A stretch of DNA of 64,000 nt from Sinorhizobium fredii USDA 257 (GTDB taxonomy: Bacteria; Pseudomonadota; Alphaproteobacteria; Rhizobiales; Rhizobiaceae). The stretch lies in NCBI RefSeq assembly GCF_000265205.3, contig NT_187163.1, forward strand, positions 124,001 through 188,000, read 5' to 3'. The translations under genes were made by a program, and so were the position numbers. Shown piece after piece: positions 1 through 9,485 of the stretch (the first letter of the stretch is position 1; every line of letters begins with the position of its first letter). The notes below the pieces were generated by a model that saw only the letters and a program-made list of their open reading frames with translations, was not told the DNA's origin and made no database searches.

Positions 1-2095
1 AGCGCTGGCGATGGGCGGCGCCCTTCTTCTCGGCGAATACCTGACCGGCAGCATCGTCGCACTGATGTACACGGGTGGACAGGCGCTCGAGGATTTTGCT
101 CAAAGGCGCGCACGCCGAGAACTGACGGCGCTACTCAATCGGGTACCGCGCATCGCCGCTCGCTACGCGGATGGGCAGTTGCAGGAGGTTTCCGTCGAAG
201 AGTTGAAACCTGGCGACCGGATCCTGGTGCGCCGTGGCGAAGTCGTGCCGGTCGATGGAAACGTGATGGATGGCGTCGCCGTTCTGGACGAGGCGGCCTT
301 GACGGGCGAAGCCCTGCCGGTCCGCCGCCGATCCGGCGAGCCGGTGACGAGCGGCACGACGAACGCTGGCGACGCCTTCGAAATGCTCGCCGCGAATTCG
401 GCGAGCGATAGTACCTATGCGGCAATTGTCAGGCTGGTGGAGGAGGCAAGAGCCGCGAAGGCGCCGATGGTTCGGCTTGCCGACCGCTACGCGCTGGTGT
501 TTCTCACGATCACGCTCCTTCTCGCCGGCGGCGCCTGGGCCGAGAGTGGCGAAGCGATCCGGGCGCTCGCGGTCCTGGTCGTTGCGACACCGTGCCCTCT
601 CATTCTCGCGGTCCCGGTGGCGATTGTCTCCGGTGTCTCCCGCTGCGCCGCCAAAGGCGTGCTCGTGAAGGGCGGCGGCGCGCTCGAGATGCTTGCGCGC
701 GTGAAGACGGTGATCCTCGACAAAACCGGGACAATTACCGATGGCCGGGCCCGTCTTATCGAGGTCAAGTCCCGCACCGATCTCGACCCTTTGGAAGTGC
801 TGCGTCTGGCCGCATCGCTGGATCAGGGCTCGCACCACGTCATCGCCCGCGCGCTGGTCGCAGCCGCAAGAGAGCGGGGATTGCGGCTGGCCGCACCATC
901 TGGATCCCGTGAAGAGGCGGGCTCCGGCGTGACCGGCTGCATCGACCGCCACGAGATCGCGGTAGGCGGCTGGGATTTCGTCAGCGCCAGGATCGAGGAG
1001 ACCGCCTTCTCGCGAGACATCCGGGAGTGGATCAGGAGGGATGGCACCGTTTCGGTTCTCGCCGCGAAGGACGGAACTCTGGCGGGGGCGTTTCTGCTTG
1101 CGGACGAGGTCAGACCGGAGGCCGGCAGCGTGCTGAGGCGATTGCGCGAGGCCGGCGTCGATCGGATCGTGCTTGCGACCGGGGATCGCACCGAGCTCGC
1201 GGAAAGCCTTCAGTCCTTCCTCGGGTTGGACAGCGTTGTCGCCGAATTGAAGCCGGAGGACAAAACTCGGATTGTGGAAGCGGAAAGATCGGCAGGACCG
1301 GTGATGATGGTGGGCGATGGCGTCAACGATGCGCCGGCTCTCGCAGCCGCCGATGTTGGGGTGGCTATGGGCGCGCGCGGGGCGGCTGCCTCCTCGGAAG
1401 CGGCGGACGTCGTGATCCTGGTGGACAGGCTCGATCGCCTCGTCAGCGCCATCAGCATCGCGCACCGGTCACGCAGCATAGCCCTCCAGAGCGTCTATAT
1501 GGGCATGGGCCTGTCCGTCGCTGGCATGTTTGCGGCTGCCTTCGGCTACCTGACACCGGTTCAGGGTGCACTGCTGCAAGAAGCGATCGACGTCGTCGCC
1601 ATCTTGAACGCGCTGCGCGCTCTTGGAAACCCTAAGCGCGGCTGGCGGAAAACAACACAATTACCGCACGCGGAGCTCATACAGCTCGAAGCCGAGCATC
1701 GTGCCCTGATGGACGTGGTGGACGAGCTACGCCATACGACCGAACGCATTCAGAATCTGCCGAAAACGGAAGTCCGTAAGGAGCTTGCGGACCTGGACGC
1801 CCTGCTCCGTCGACGTCTTCTGCCGCACGAGCGGCAGGACGACGAGGAACTCTATCCGAGACTGCGCAGTCGGGCGGCCACGCCGGATGCCCTTGCCGGC
1901 ATGAGTAGGGCTCACATGGAGATTCAGCGTCAGGTCCACAGCCTGACCTCCCTTCGAAAGGCCCTCGGCGCGCACGGGCCGAGCCCGGCGCAGCGCTACG
2001 AGATCCAGCGGCTGCTCCACGGGCTCGAAGCGATCACCCGGCTACACTTTGCCCAGGAGCAGGAAATCTATCGCTTGCTCGAGGACGAGCAGTAG
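1..2095 (+). CDS. nia: P1B-5-type metal-transporting ATPase with C-terminal hemerythrin domain (5' end outside window)
   Basis: Heavy-metal P-type ATPase, probably exporting Fe(II)/Ni(II) across the inner membrane. The frame is open to the window edge, so the first membrane helices are missing. Visible in order: the actuator region (LTGEALPV), the membrane metal-site motif TPCPL near residue 197, the phosphorylation site DKTGT near 239, the hinge GDGVNDAP near 437, and two last helices. TPC rather than CPC or SPC marks the P1B-5 subgroup. The last ~140 residues carry spaced His/Glu residues (HRALMD, LPHERQDDEELYP, HMEIQ, LHFAQEQEIY) typical of a hemerythrin-like diiron domain. This fusion matches Nia of Sinorhizobium meliloti, known to act in Ni and Fe transport in nodules. 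Substrate is inferred from the family. Confidence 0.85.
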   Translation, partial: ALAMGGALLLGEYLTGSIVALMYTGGQALEDFAQRRARRELTALLNRVPRIAARYADGQLQEVSVEELKPGDRILVRRGEVVPVDGNVMDGVAVLDEAALTGEALPVRRRSGEPVTSGTTNAGDAFEMLAANSASDSTYAAIVRLVEEARAAKAPMVRLADRYALVFLTITLLLAGGAWAESGEAIRALAVLVVATPCPLILAVPVAIVSGVSRCAAKGVLVKGGGALEMLARVKTVILDKTGTITDGRARLIEVKSRTDLDPLEVLRLAASLDQGSHHVIARALVAAARERGLRLAAPSGSREEAGSGVTGCIDRHEIAVGGWDFVSARIEETAFSRDIREWIRRDGTVSVLAAKDGTLAGAFLLADEVRPEAGSVLRRLREAGVDRIVLATGDRTELAESLQSFLGLDSVVAELKPEDKTRIVEAERSAGPVMMVGDGVNDAPALAAADVGVAMGARGAAASSEAADVVILVDRLDRLVSAISIAHRSRSIALQSVYMGMGLSVAGMFAAAFGYLTPVQGALLQEAIDVVAILNALRALGNPKRGWRKTTQLPHAELIQLEAEHRALMDVVDELRHTTERIQNLPKTEVRKELADLDALLRRRLLPHERQDDEELYPRLRSRAATPDALAGMSRAHMEIQRQVHSLTSLRKALGAHGPSPAQRYEIQRLLHGLEAITRLHFAQEQEIYRLLEDEQ

Positions 2096-2144
2096 GAAAG
2101 AGCGGATCGAAATCGGCCGATCGCTGTGCATCTCATCGGTCCGT

Positions 2145-2158
2145 TTGAGGGACATCAA
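2145..2158 (+). promoter_or_regulatory. FixK/FNR-type box upstream of the hydrolase gene
   Basis: TTGAG-GGAC-ATCAA, one base off the TTGAT-N4-ATCAA consensus. Its centre is about 67 bases before the hydrolase start, where a class II site would activate transcription beginning near position 2193. Confidence 0.5.
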
Positions 2159-2218
2159 AGTCCTTCGGGCTCAACCCGACTAGGATATCCGCAAGTTTGA
2201 ATTCCAAGGATGGCGGCC

Positions 2219-3247
2219 ATGGGTCGGATCGGGTGGGAGTTATCAGCGGTCTCTATCGCTGTCGTGGTCGCAGGCGGGCTGGTTTTCCTGTCCTACAGCA
2301 ATGACATCGACCGCGCGCGTTTTGCGGTCGCCAGTGGCGCGCGAGTTGCGAATACGGCCGCAGGTCCGATCGAATATGCCGAGCGAGGTGAAGGCACTCC
2401 GCTCCTGTCCATCCACGGTGCAGGTGGCGGGTGGGATCAGGGGCTGACCAACGTTGCCGATCTTGTCGGAAACGGCTTTCGCGTCATCGCTCCGTCGCGC
2501 TTCGGGTATCTGGGGACGCCGATTCCGTCCGATGCGTCGCCCGCCGCCCAAGCGGACGCCCATAGGGCGCTGCTCTCCGAGCTTCAGATCGACAAAGCCG
2601 TGGTCGTCGGTGTCTCGGCGGGCGCACGCTCGGCAATCGAACTGGCGCTTCGCCATCCGGATAGGGTGTCAGCGCTCATTCTGATTGTCCCTGGAACCTA
2701 CGCGCCCGAGAGTCCAGTGATGGTCGAGGGGAGTCGTGGCAGCGCGTTTGTCTTCTGGCTGGTCAATACCGGCGCCGATTTCGCCTGGTGGGCGACCGAA
2801 AAGCTTGCTCCGTCAATTCTCATCCGCTTCCTCGGGGTGCCCCCTGAAGTTGTTGAAGCGGCCCCCGAAAACGACCGAAATCGCGTGATGGCCATTATCC
2901 GCAGCGTCGAACCGCTTTCGCGGCGCTTCCCCGGCATTAACATCGATAGTGCGCCCGATCTCCACCGGCTGCCTCTCGAGAAGATCGCCGCTCCCACCTT
3001 GGTCGTCTCGGCCCAGGATGATCTTTTCAACACGCTCCCCGCAGCCAAATTCGCGGCCGGCAGCATTCCGGGCGCGAAGTTGGTCGTCTACGACACCGGC
3101 GGGCATCTGCTCGTTGGAGATGGGGAGGACGTTAAGAAGGCGGTCAGCGATTTCCTTGCTCAGACAGGCACAATGCAACCTTCCGGGTCCCGTGGCGGGC
3201 CGTCTGTTTGGCCAAATTCGCCCGCACCGTCGTCGACGCGGTCATGA
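2219..3247 (+). CDS. Membrane-anchored alpha/beta hydrolase
   Basis: A 342-residue alpha/beta-hydrolase-fold protein with an N-terminal membrane segment (AVSIAVVVAGGLVFL). Visible family marks are the oxyanion-hole loop HGAGGGWDQG, the nucleophile elbow GVSAGA (Ser), an acid in the SAQDDLF strand and the catalytic His in GGHLLVG. The start is set at 2219 because AAGGA at 2206-2210 lies 8 bases upstream; another ATG at 2210 overlaps that ribosome-binding site. A FixK-type box lies upstream, and the next gene follows after 12 bases, so the two are probably cotranscribed. The substrate is unknown. The last ~20 residues are low in complexity. Confidence 0.75.
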   Translation: MGRIGWELSAVSIAVVVAGGLVFLSYSNDIDRARFAVASGARVANTAAGPIEYAERGEGTPLLSIHGAGGGWDQGLTNVADLVGNGFRVIAPSRFGYLGTPIPSDASPAAQADAHRALLSELQIDKAVVVGVSAGARSAIELALRHPDRVSALILIVPGTYAPESPVMVEGSRGSAFVFWLVNTGADFAWWATEKLAPSILIRFLGVPPEVVEAAPENDRNRVMAIIRSVEPLSRRFPGINIDSAPDLHRLPLEKIAAPTLVVSAQDDLFNTLPAAKFAAGSIPGAKLVVYDTGGHLLVGDGEDVKKAVSDFLAQTGTMQPSGSRGGPSVWPNSPAPSSTRS

Positions 3248-3259
3248 GAGAGACAGCAG

Positions 3260-3841
3260 ATGACCAGGCGCGTCACAATTGTCCAGGGCCATCCGGACCC
3301 AGCCGGGCAGCACCTCCTGCACGCCATGGCTGACGCTTATGCCGATGCTGCCACGGCAGCGGGACACCAGGTGCGCCGCATAGAGGTGGCCAAGCTCGAG
3401 TTCCCGCTGCTGCGAACCCAGGAGGATTTCGAGACCGGGGCATTGCCACCCGGCCTGGAGCAATCGCGTGAGGATATGCGCTGGGCAGAACACTGGGTCT
3501 TTCTGTTTCCTCTTTGGCATGGAACGATGCCCGCCCTGCTCAAGGGCTTTCTCGAGCACATCTTCAGGCCGGGCTTTGCAATGGAATACAAGAAGGGCGG
3601 CTTTCCGAAGCGGCTGCTGGCCGGACGCTCCGCCCGCATAATCGTCACAATGGGAATGCCGGTGCTTCTTTATCGGTGGTATTTCGGCGCCTATGGCGTG
3701 CGCAGTTTCGAGCGTAGTATGCTGGGCTTCGCCGGAATCAAGCCTATTCGCGAGAGCTTCTATGGCCTCTCGTTTGCCGACGAGAAGGAGCGCTCTCGCT
3801 GGATCAAAGACATGCGCGACTTCGGCAGACGGGCGCGCTGA
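3260..3841 (+). CDS. Flavodoxin-fold NAD(P)H dehydrogenase (quinone) family protein
   Basis: A 193-residue protein of the Flavodoxin_2 family (KefF/MdaB/NQO1-like). The N-terminus IVQGHPDPAG is the FMN/FAD phosphate-binding loop, WVFLFPLWHGTMPALLKGF is the typical second flavin-contact segment, and EHIFRPGFA follows as in this family. It would reduce quinones or related compounds at the membrane with NAD(P)H. It lies 12 bases after the hydrolase gene in a probable operon under a FixK-type box, which fits a redox role under low oxygen. The natural acceptor is unknown. Confidence 0.8.
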   Translation: MTRRVTIVQGHPDPAGQHLLHAMADAYADAATAAGHQVRRIEVAKLEFPLLRTQEDFETGALPPGLEQSREDMRWAEHWVFLFPLWHGTMPALLKGFLEHIFRPGFAMEYKKGGFPKRLLAGRSARIIVTMGMPVLLYRWYFGAYGVRSFERSMLGFAGIKPIRESFYGLSFADEKERSRWIKDMRDFGRRAR

Positions 3842-4027
3842 CTTCAACCTCAAAGCGGGGAAACTCATTCCTGCTGGTCAGATAGAAAGGTCGCCAGTTA
3901 CCCAAGGCCGTTTGAACGCGGCGGCCCCTCAGCGCATTCTCCTCTGCTAACGACCCGGTCGCTTGAGTGCAACACGAACAGATCGCCCGATCTACCTTTA
4001 CGAGAGGCTCGCGATTGGAGACCGACT

Positions 4028-4041
4028 TTGAGCTTGATCAA
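4028..4041 (+). promoter_or_regulatory. FixK/FNR-type box
   Basis: TTGAG-CTTG-ATCAA, one mismatch to the TTGAT-N4-ATCAA consensus, about 83 bases before the small gene at 4124. The spacing fits activation from a start near 4076. Confidence 0.55.
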
Positions 4042-4123
4042 GGAGTTTCTGTGCGCGCGAAGCATAATGCTTGAGTGAACACAGATTGGTGGCTCCACTC
4101 GCACGCGTGCCGGGAGGACGAAA

Positions 4124-4414
4124 ATGCCCTTGAAGTTGGTCAGTGGAATGATGAAGGCATCGGGTGACGAGGCGCTTCTGATCATGGGAAGAGACGTCGG
4201 AGGCGACGAGATCGTTCTTGTTACGAAGGAAGCGCTGCTCGACATCGCCGATCCGCCGCTGTGCAACGAGTGCCGCCTGCAGGAATATGTCTCAGTCTTC
4301 AGCGAAATCGCGTCTCACAAATTCGATGGCAAAGAGCTCACGTCTGCTGGGTGCGTGACAGTAACTGCGACTGATGTGTCTGCTTGGAAAGCTCTTCACC
4401 CGGACGCGGCTTGA
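4124..4414 (+). CDS. Small conserved-looking protein of unknown function
   Basis: A 96-residue soluble protein with no signal peptide or membrane segment. Its start is well supported: GGGAGG lies a few bases before the ATG. It begins with a mixed beta/alpha stretch (DEIVLVTKEALLDIADPP) that loosely resembles short DUF1488-like proteins, but I do not recognise the family firmly. Three cysteines occur (PLCNEC and SAGC). A FixK-type box lies 83 bases upstream, suggesting low-oxygen expression alongside the cytochrome gene that follows. Confidence 0.6.
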   Translation: MPLKLVSGMMKASGDEALLIMGRDVGGDEIVLVTKEALLDIADPPLCNECRLQEYVSVFSEIASHKFDGKELTSAGCVTVTATDVSAWKALHPDAA

Positions 4415-4486
4415 GATGTGTTGCTTGCAACCCTGGCCGGTGACACGAACGCGAGTTGCAGGTGACCCCAATAGGACCTGGCTGCA

Positions 4487-4810
4487 ATGAAGCGAATAAG
4501 CGGTTTTCAAAGCGCTGTCACCGTTGCTCTCCTTTCGATGGTCGTCGGCGAGAGCGCCGCGGCCGATCGACTCCGCGGCCGCGGCATCGCTCAACGCTGG
4601 TGCAGCGAATGTCACGTCGTTGCACCTGGACAAATGCGCGGCTCTGATACGGTTCCGACATTCGCTCAAATTGGTAAATCGGAGCCGTTTGATGAGGCGA
4701 AACTTTCGGATTTCTTGGCTGCTCCTCACCACTCCCGCATGCCCAATCTGTCGCTGACACGTTCCGAGATTGCCGATCTCGTCGCGTACATCAAGGCGAA
4801 ACGACCTTAG
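4487..4810 (+). CDS. Periplasmic class I c-type cytochrome
   Basis: A 107-residue precursor with an N-terminal signal peptide (hydrophobic SAVTVALLSMVVG, cleavage near ESAAA-DR). A single haem-binding motif WCSECH (CXXCH) lies near residues 38-43, and the likely methionine axial ligand is in SRMPNLSLT near residue 85. After the signal the mature protein is about 80 residues, usual for a small cytochrome c electron carrier. It would shuttle electrons in the periplasm. Its place in a block with FixK-type boxes suggests a link to microaerobic respiration; the partner is unknown. Confidence 0.85.
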   Translation: MKRISGFQSAVTVALLSMVVGESAAADRLRGRGIAQRWCSECHVVAPGQMRGSDTVPTFAQIGKSEPFDEAKLSDFLAAPHHSRMPNLSLTRSEIADLVAYIKAKRP

Positions 4811-4859
4811 TTGATTCTACTCCGGCCGAGGAGAACGACGTCCGACCTGAGAACGTAGT

Positions 4860-5300
4860 GTGAGCGCAATGACTGAAATAAACTATCTCTGGCCCCTGGC
4901 AGGCGGCCTCCTGATCGGCCTGTCGGCAGGCCTCTACCTTCTGCTGAACGGAAGGATAGCCGGGATTTCCGGCCTCGCGGCCGCCGCAGCCGGCTTGACC
5001 CATGACGGCGACAGCAAGTTGGGACTGGGTTTCCTCGCCGGCATCATCGCAGGCGCTTGGCTGACGGCCACGCTCGTCCGCCACCCCGACATCACGCTCA
5101 CGTCTTCGCCAGCACTGCTGATTGCCGCCGGACTCATCGTTGGCTATGGCACCCGGCTCGGATCGGGCTGCACGAGCGGCCACGGCGTTTGCGGGCTTGC
5201 GCGGCTTTCGCCGCGTTCGCTTGCCGCCACAGCAATCTTCATAGCCGTTGCGGGCGCGACGGTCTTCGTCACCCGCCATCTCGTTGGAGTCCAGCCATGA
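4860..5300 (+). CDS. YeeE/YedE-family membrane protein, first half
   Basis: An inner-membrane protein of about 146 residues with roughly four hydrophobic helices and the signature GSGCTSGHGVCGLARLS, typical of YeeE/YedE (sulfur-compound transport) proteins. In many proteobacteria the family is split into two short genes, as here. The start is either GTG at 4860 or ATG at 4869; neither has a strong ribosome-binding site. The stop overlaps the start of the second half gene (ATGA). The cysteine-bearing signature is intact, but the partner gene is damaged, so transport is doubtful. Confidence 0.8.
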   Translation: MSAMTEINYLWPLAGGLLIGLSAGLYLLLNGRIAGISGLAAAAAGLTHDGDSKLGLGFLAGIIAGAWLTATLVRHPDITLTSSPALLIAAGLIVGYGTRLGSGCTSGHGVCGLARLSPRSLAATAIFIAVAGATVFVTRHLVGVQP

Positions 5301-5616
5301 GGGCCCAGATGTTAGCAGCGATCGTGTGCGGGCTCATCTTCGGGGCGGGTCTGGTAATCTCCGACATGATCAATCCCGGACGTGTGCTGGCGTTCCTCGA
5401 TGTCGCGGGTAACTGGGACCCGACGCTGGCCTTTGTCATGGGTGGCGCGCTGATCCCTTCTGCCGTGGCCAACATCATCCGCAGCCGCGGCTCGGCTCCC
5501 TTGCTCGACAGCCGCTTCTATGGGAGGCCGTTCTCTTCGTTGCGGCAATGCTGATCGGCATGTTGGTTTACCGCTTATCACACCGCCAGCGTCTTCCGAA
5601 CTACTCGGCAAATTGA
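5297..5616 (+). pseudogene. YeeE/YedE-family second half (DUF6691-like), internally deleted
   Basis: Begins with ATGA overlapping the preceding gene. The first ~70 residues look normal (GLVISDMINPGRVLAFLDV, a family signature). After LDSRFY the frame runs into a short unrelated tail and stops at 5554. In another frame the expected C-terminal helix (VLFVAAMLIGMLVYRL) follows directly and ends at 5616. The middle of the protein, about 40 residues with the usual second signature, is missing and the frame is shifted. I read this as an internal deletion that disabled the gene. Confidence 0.7.
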
Positions 5617-5872
5617 AAGTGTATTCCCTCCGCTTGGGTGAAGCGTGATGTGGAGGCACTTTGTGGATGGGTAAAGCCGGCCGCCGGAGCGAACCGCAGC
5701 AGGTGAGCTGCACAGCAAAGCGATCAGCCATTCATGCCGCTTCCAGGAAGAGGCAATAAACGACTAACGAGGCTCCAGCATCAATGTCGGTTTCCTTGCG
5801 CGAACCGGACCTCAGCCGCGGGGCCTCCGACGATCTCCATGGCGAAGTGGTCCGGTCAAGGGTACGGCGGCG

Positions 5873-7114
5873 TCAAGCGCGATTGTGCCGCTCTGCCACC
5901 ATCGTGCCGTCGGCCACACGGTCGCTCGGATGGAGCACGACCCGGTCCCCTGGCGAGAGCCCCGACAACACTTCCACCATCCTGCTGTTTCGCTGTCCAG
6001 TGCGGACGATCGTGGCTCGGGCGCGACCGTCGCTCACCGCAAAGACAGCCCAGTCGTCCCCCCGCCGAAACAGCGCACTCACGGGTATCGCGAGGGCGTC
6101 TTCCGATTCCCAAATGGATACGTGGACGATGACCCGGAAGTCATGGCCAAGCCGAGACCAGGAGTCGGGCGGATCGACGAGATCGACAACGGTGCCGACA
6201 CGCTGCTCCTCGATTCCGAGAGCCGAAACCTTCACGAAGCCGGCGGGATCGATGCGCTTCACTCGGTCGCGCAGGGCCGGTCCACCCCAGCCGTCAACGA
6301 TGACCGCAGCACCGGGGTCGATCTGGACGGCCTCGCTCGAGAGGAAATCCGCGACTATCTCGAGGTCCTTCGGATCACCGAGCTCGATGAGCGGCGCGCC
6401 AGCCTGAACGACCGCTTCGTCCTCCTGGACGATCCTGAGCACACGGCCGTTCACGGGTGCGCGGATTTGGACGCAGCAGCCTTCGCCGGTGCTTACATCC
6501 GCCTCGGGCGATCCGGTGAGGCGTGCCGACGCCACCGCCTGCTCTCGCCGCCGAACGTCAAGCTGTGCCTTGGCAGTCGCGAGTTGCGCTTCAATGGTAT
6601 CGAGATCGAACCTGGCCCTTTGCAAGTCACGTGCAGAAATCGTGTTGGTGCGTGCAAGCCCCTCGGCGCGCGCAAGTTCGGCACGAGCGAACCTGACTGC
6701 CGCTTCGATACGGCGGATTTCTGCCTCCGCCAAGGTGATGATAGCATTCGCGGCGACGACGGCTGCCTGCAGTTCCGCCCTGGAGCGTACATCGAGCAGG
6801 CCTGGGGTCACCGGCTGCATGATCGCCACTACCGTCTTGCCCGCAATCACTTCATCGCCGACGTGAAGGGATGTTTCGTCATGGCCGTCCGGAAGGGAGA
6901 TTCTGAGAACCTTTCCGGTCACGGGCGCGGTGACCGTGTAGACATGCCGGACGCGTGTTCTTGCCTCTTCGTCGATCGTCACCGCCATCGGCGCCCTCAC
7001 AGCGGCGGCCATGTCCACGGGGATCGGCCGCGGCCAGGCGAACCAGACGGCGGCAGCCGCCGCCGCCCCGACAGTGGTGAGCCATCCGGCCCGTTTCAGC
7101 CATTTCGCTTGCAT
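5873..7114 (-). CDS. Periplasmic adaptor (HlyD/MacA-like) of an efflux system
   Basis: A 413-residue membrane-fusion protein: N-terminal anchor helix (WLTTVGAAAAAAVWFAW), a biotinyl-lipoyl-like half (APVTGKVLRISLPDG), a long alpha-helical hairpin rich in Ala/Glu/Arg (about residues 115-205), the second lipoyl half (APVNGRVLRIVQEDE) and a beta-barrel end (VLSGLSPGDRVVLHP). It would link an inner-membrane transporter to an outer-membrane channel. The start at 7114 lies only 4 bases after the stop of the permease gene. It is the last gene of a three-gene set (ATPase, permease, adaptor), like MacAB-type exporters. The ATPase is broken. Confidence 0.85.
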   Translation of the reverse strand: MQAKWLKRAGWLTTVGAAAAAAVWFAWPRPIPVDMAAAVRAPMAVTIDEEARTRVRHVYTVTAPVTGKVLRISLPDGHDETSLHVGDEVIAGKTVVAIMQPVTPGLLDVRSRAELQAAVVAANAIITLAEAEIRRIEAAVRFARAELARAEGLARTNTISARDLQRARFDLDTIEAQLATAKAQLDVRRREQAVASARLTGSPEADVSTGEGCCVQIRAPVNGRVLRIVQEDEAVVQAGAPLIELGDPKDLEIVADFLSSEAVQIDPGAAVIVDGWGGPALRDRVKRIDPAGFVKVSALGIEEQRVGTVVDLVDPPDSWSRLGHDFRVIVHVSIWESEDALAIPVSALFRRGDDWAVFAVSDGRARATIVRTGQRNSRMVEVLSGLSPGDRVVLHPSDRVADGTMVAERHNRA

Positions 7115-7118
7115 GGCC

Positions 7119-9482
7119 TTATTCCCTGGTTTTGAGCACGGACACCAGGTCCAGCTCGTAGACGCGACGCCCGACGACAAGCGCCGAAATCAGTGCCGCG
7201 AAGAAGATGACCGCGGTCGCCAGCACATAGGTGGCATTCTCGACGACGAGGGGCGCGCGCATGAGCTCCCCGGCAAGCTGCTTGTTCATCACCAATGAAA
7301 GGCCGTAACCGATCGCCCAACCCGGCGGCTGGGCAAGCGCGACGATAGCGGCCAGTTCGAGCAGAAGAATGCGCATCGTCTCGCCCTGGCTGAAGCCGAG
7401 GACGCGCAGGGTCGCCAGCTCTCGCGCATGCTCCGAAAGCGAGATGCGGGCGCTGTTGTAGACGACGCCGAAGGCGGTCACGACGGACAACCCCGTATAG
7501 ATGCCCGCCATCGTCGTCACAATGATCGCCAGGCTCTGACGGAAATTCACGAGGGACACACGCTGCAGCGCTACCCCCGCAACCGTCGGCATCCGCTTTA
7601 TGGCCCCGTAGAGCAGATCAAGCTTGCCGTCGTCCACGCTGAGATGGACGCCATTCACCGTCGGGGCCTCGCGCAACAAGCGGGAAAGAGCTTGGGCATC
7701 CATCATCGCGGCAATGCCGAAATAATCCTCCACCAGGGCGGCTACGGTCAGTTGAATCGTCCGTCGCCGGCCGTCGAGCAGGTCCACTTCGACGGTGTCG
7801 CCCACGCGCGCATCGAGAAGGCGTCCCAGATAGGCGGAAATCGCCACCCCTGCCTCCGGCAGACTGACAGTGCGCAGATCAACGTCGATGATCCGGCTCA
7901 AGTCCGCTCCGGCGGGCCTGCCGGAGAGCAGCGTCCTGCGCTCGCGGCTTCCCTTTCGGATGCGGATAGGAACCTGGCGATAGGGTTCGACCGCGAGCAC
8001 GCCGGGCAGTCTGCTCACGTCGAACAGGACGGCCTCGGGCCGCTTCTCCACGAAGCTGATCGTGGCATCCTGGCGATCGGCCATGAAGTAGGTCACGTCG
8101 ATCAGTTCCTCCATGGCATTCCCAACGAAGAGTGAAACGACGAGAATGCCAGTCGCAAAGGCCATGCCGAGCGTCGCAAGGGCCGCCCGGATCGGCTTCC
8201 TCGAAACGTTCCTGAGCATCATCATCGTACGCGGTGAGACGACGGAGCCAAGTGCGGGCCATCCGAACAGCAAGGGCCGGAATGACGGAGGAGTCGGAGG
8301 CTGCATCGCGACTGCAGCGGCCAACGAGACGATCTCGCGAAGGGACCGAAACGCCCCGCCGATCCCAGCAGCTATGCTGAGGACCGCGGCGAGGACATAG
8401 ACATCGGGATTGTCGGCGAAGACGAGGAATGGGAACCGGTAGTACTCGCCGAAAAGCCGCGTCACGTAGACGCCGAGCCAGGTCCCCGCCGCGCTACCGA
8501 TCGCGATGCCGATGAAGGCAATCGCGGCGACGAATTTCAGATAGTGGGCAACGATGCTGGTATTGAAGTACCCCAACGCCTTGAGCAGCCCGATCTGCTC
8601 CCGTTCGAGTGCGACCAGTCGGCTTAGCGTCAGGTTCACGAGGAAAGCGCTGACGATGAGGAAAATCGGCGGCAGCGTGCGGCTCATGTTCCGGAGCATA
8701 TCGAGGCCGTGATCGAGATAGGCATGTGACGTCTGATCTTTGCGTCCGTAGGCGGCACCGCCGCCGTAGCGATCGAGCAGGTCGTCGAGTGCGCCGATGA
8801 CCTCGGTCTCAACCGCATCCGGCATCAGCTTGAGGCTGACCGAGGAGAACGCGCCATCGAGACCGTAGGCTTCGGCCAGGGCGCGCTCCCACATCCAGAT
8901 CACACCGAAGCGGCGATCGTCGGGCATCCGGTCGCCCGGTCCGATCGCGTAGACGTATTCCGGCGACAATGCGATACCGACGATGGTAAGCTCACGCCTG
9001 CGGCCGTTTAGCGTGGCCGAGAACCGGTCTCCCGGCTCAAAGGCGTGAGCTTTCGCAAAGCTCTCATTGACCATCACCTCATTAAACTGACTTGGGCCAG
9101 GCAGACGGCCGGCTCGCATATAGGGCCGATTGAGCTGCGGTGGACGATCCTCCGGAAGCGATATGAAACGGCCAGTCGCCGGCTCGCGAAAGTCCGGGAT
9201 GTCGAGCAGCGCGAATTCGGCGATGCGGGCCTCGACCGCGGCGACGCCCGAGATCTCGGCAATCTGAGCGACAAGCGTATTCGGAGCCCCTGTCACCTCC
9301 GCGAAGACATCAGCGAACTCGTACCGTTCGTAGTAGGCGGTGCGCGTCTCATCCAGCGACCTGAACGATCCGATCGACAGCACGAGGGATGCGACACCGC
9401 CGGCTATCACTAGGGCAATGGCGAGGACCTGACCCCAGAGCCGCCTCAGATCCCGCTGCAATTTGGTGTCGAGCGTGGCCAT
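7119..9482 (-). CDS. ABC transporter permease of the FtsX/MacB (lipoprotein-export-like) family
   Basis: A 787-residue permease with an N-terminal helix (residues ~17-37), a large periplasmic domain, and FtsX-type membrane helices in two blocks: the middle (FLIVSAFLVNLTLSRLVALEREQIGLLKALGYFN, shown here only as landmarks near residues 275-310) and the C-terminus (ARELATLRVLGFSQGE, then two helices). The RE/E-rich 'coupling' segments are typical for FtsX domains. It is cotranscribed with the adaptor after it and the ATPase before it (3 bases). Substrate unknown; macrolide, peptide or lipid export are family options. Confidence 0.85.
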   Translation of the reverse strand: MATLDTKLQRDLRRLWGQVLAIALVIAGGVASLVLSIGSFRSLDETRTAYYERYEFADVFAEVTGAPNTLVAQIAEISGVAAVEARIAEFALLDIPDFREPATGRFISLPEDRPPQLNRPYMRAGRLPGPSQFNEVMVNESFAKAHAFEPGDRFSATLNGRRRELTIVGIALSPEYVYAIGPGDRMPDDRRFGVIWMWERALAEAYGLDGAFSSVSLKLMPDAVETEVIGALDDLLDRYGGGAAYGRKDQTSHAYLDHGLDMLRNMSRTLPPIFLIVSAFLVNLTLSRLVALEREQIGLLKALGYFNTSIVAHYLKFVAAIAFIGIAIGSAAGTWLGVYVTRLFGEYYRFPFLVFADNPDVYVLAAVLSIAAGIGGAFRSLREIVSLAAAVAMQPPTPPSFRPLLFGWPALGSVVSPRTMMMLRNVSRKPIRAALATLGMAFATGILVVSLFVGNAMEELIDVTYFMADRQDATISFVEKRPEAVLFDVSRLPGVLAVEPYRQVPIRIRKGSRERRTLLSGRPAGADLSRIIDVDLRTVSLPEAGVAISAYLGRLLDARVGDTVEVDLLDGRRRTIQLTVAALVEDYFGIAAMMDAQALSRLLREAPTVNGVHLSVDDGKLDLLYGAIKRMPTVAGVALQRVSLVNFRQSLAIIVTTMAGIYTGLSVVTAFGVVYNSARISLSEHARELATLRVLGFSQGETMRILLLELAAIVALAQPPGWAIGYGLSLVMNKQLAGELMRAPLVVENATYVLATAVIFFAALISALVVGRRVYELDLVSVLKTRE

Positions 9483-9485
9483 GCA

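Noticed and set aside
131..1465. Long open frame on the minus strand
   Set aside because: Lies wholly antisense to the Nia-like ATPase; its translation is Arg/His-rich with no family marks, a normal effect of GC-rich coding DNA.
5784..7135. Plus-strand frames across the adaptor gene
   Set aside because: Antisense to the HlyD-like gene and without family marks.
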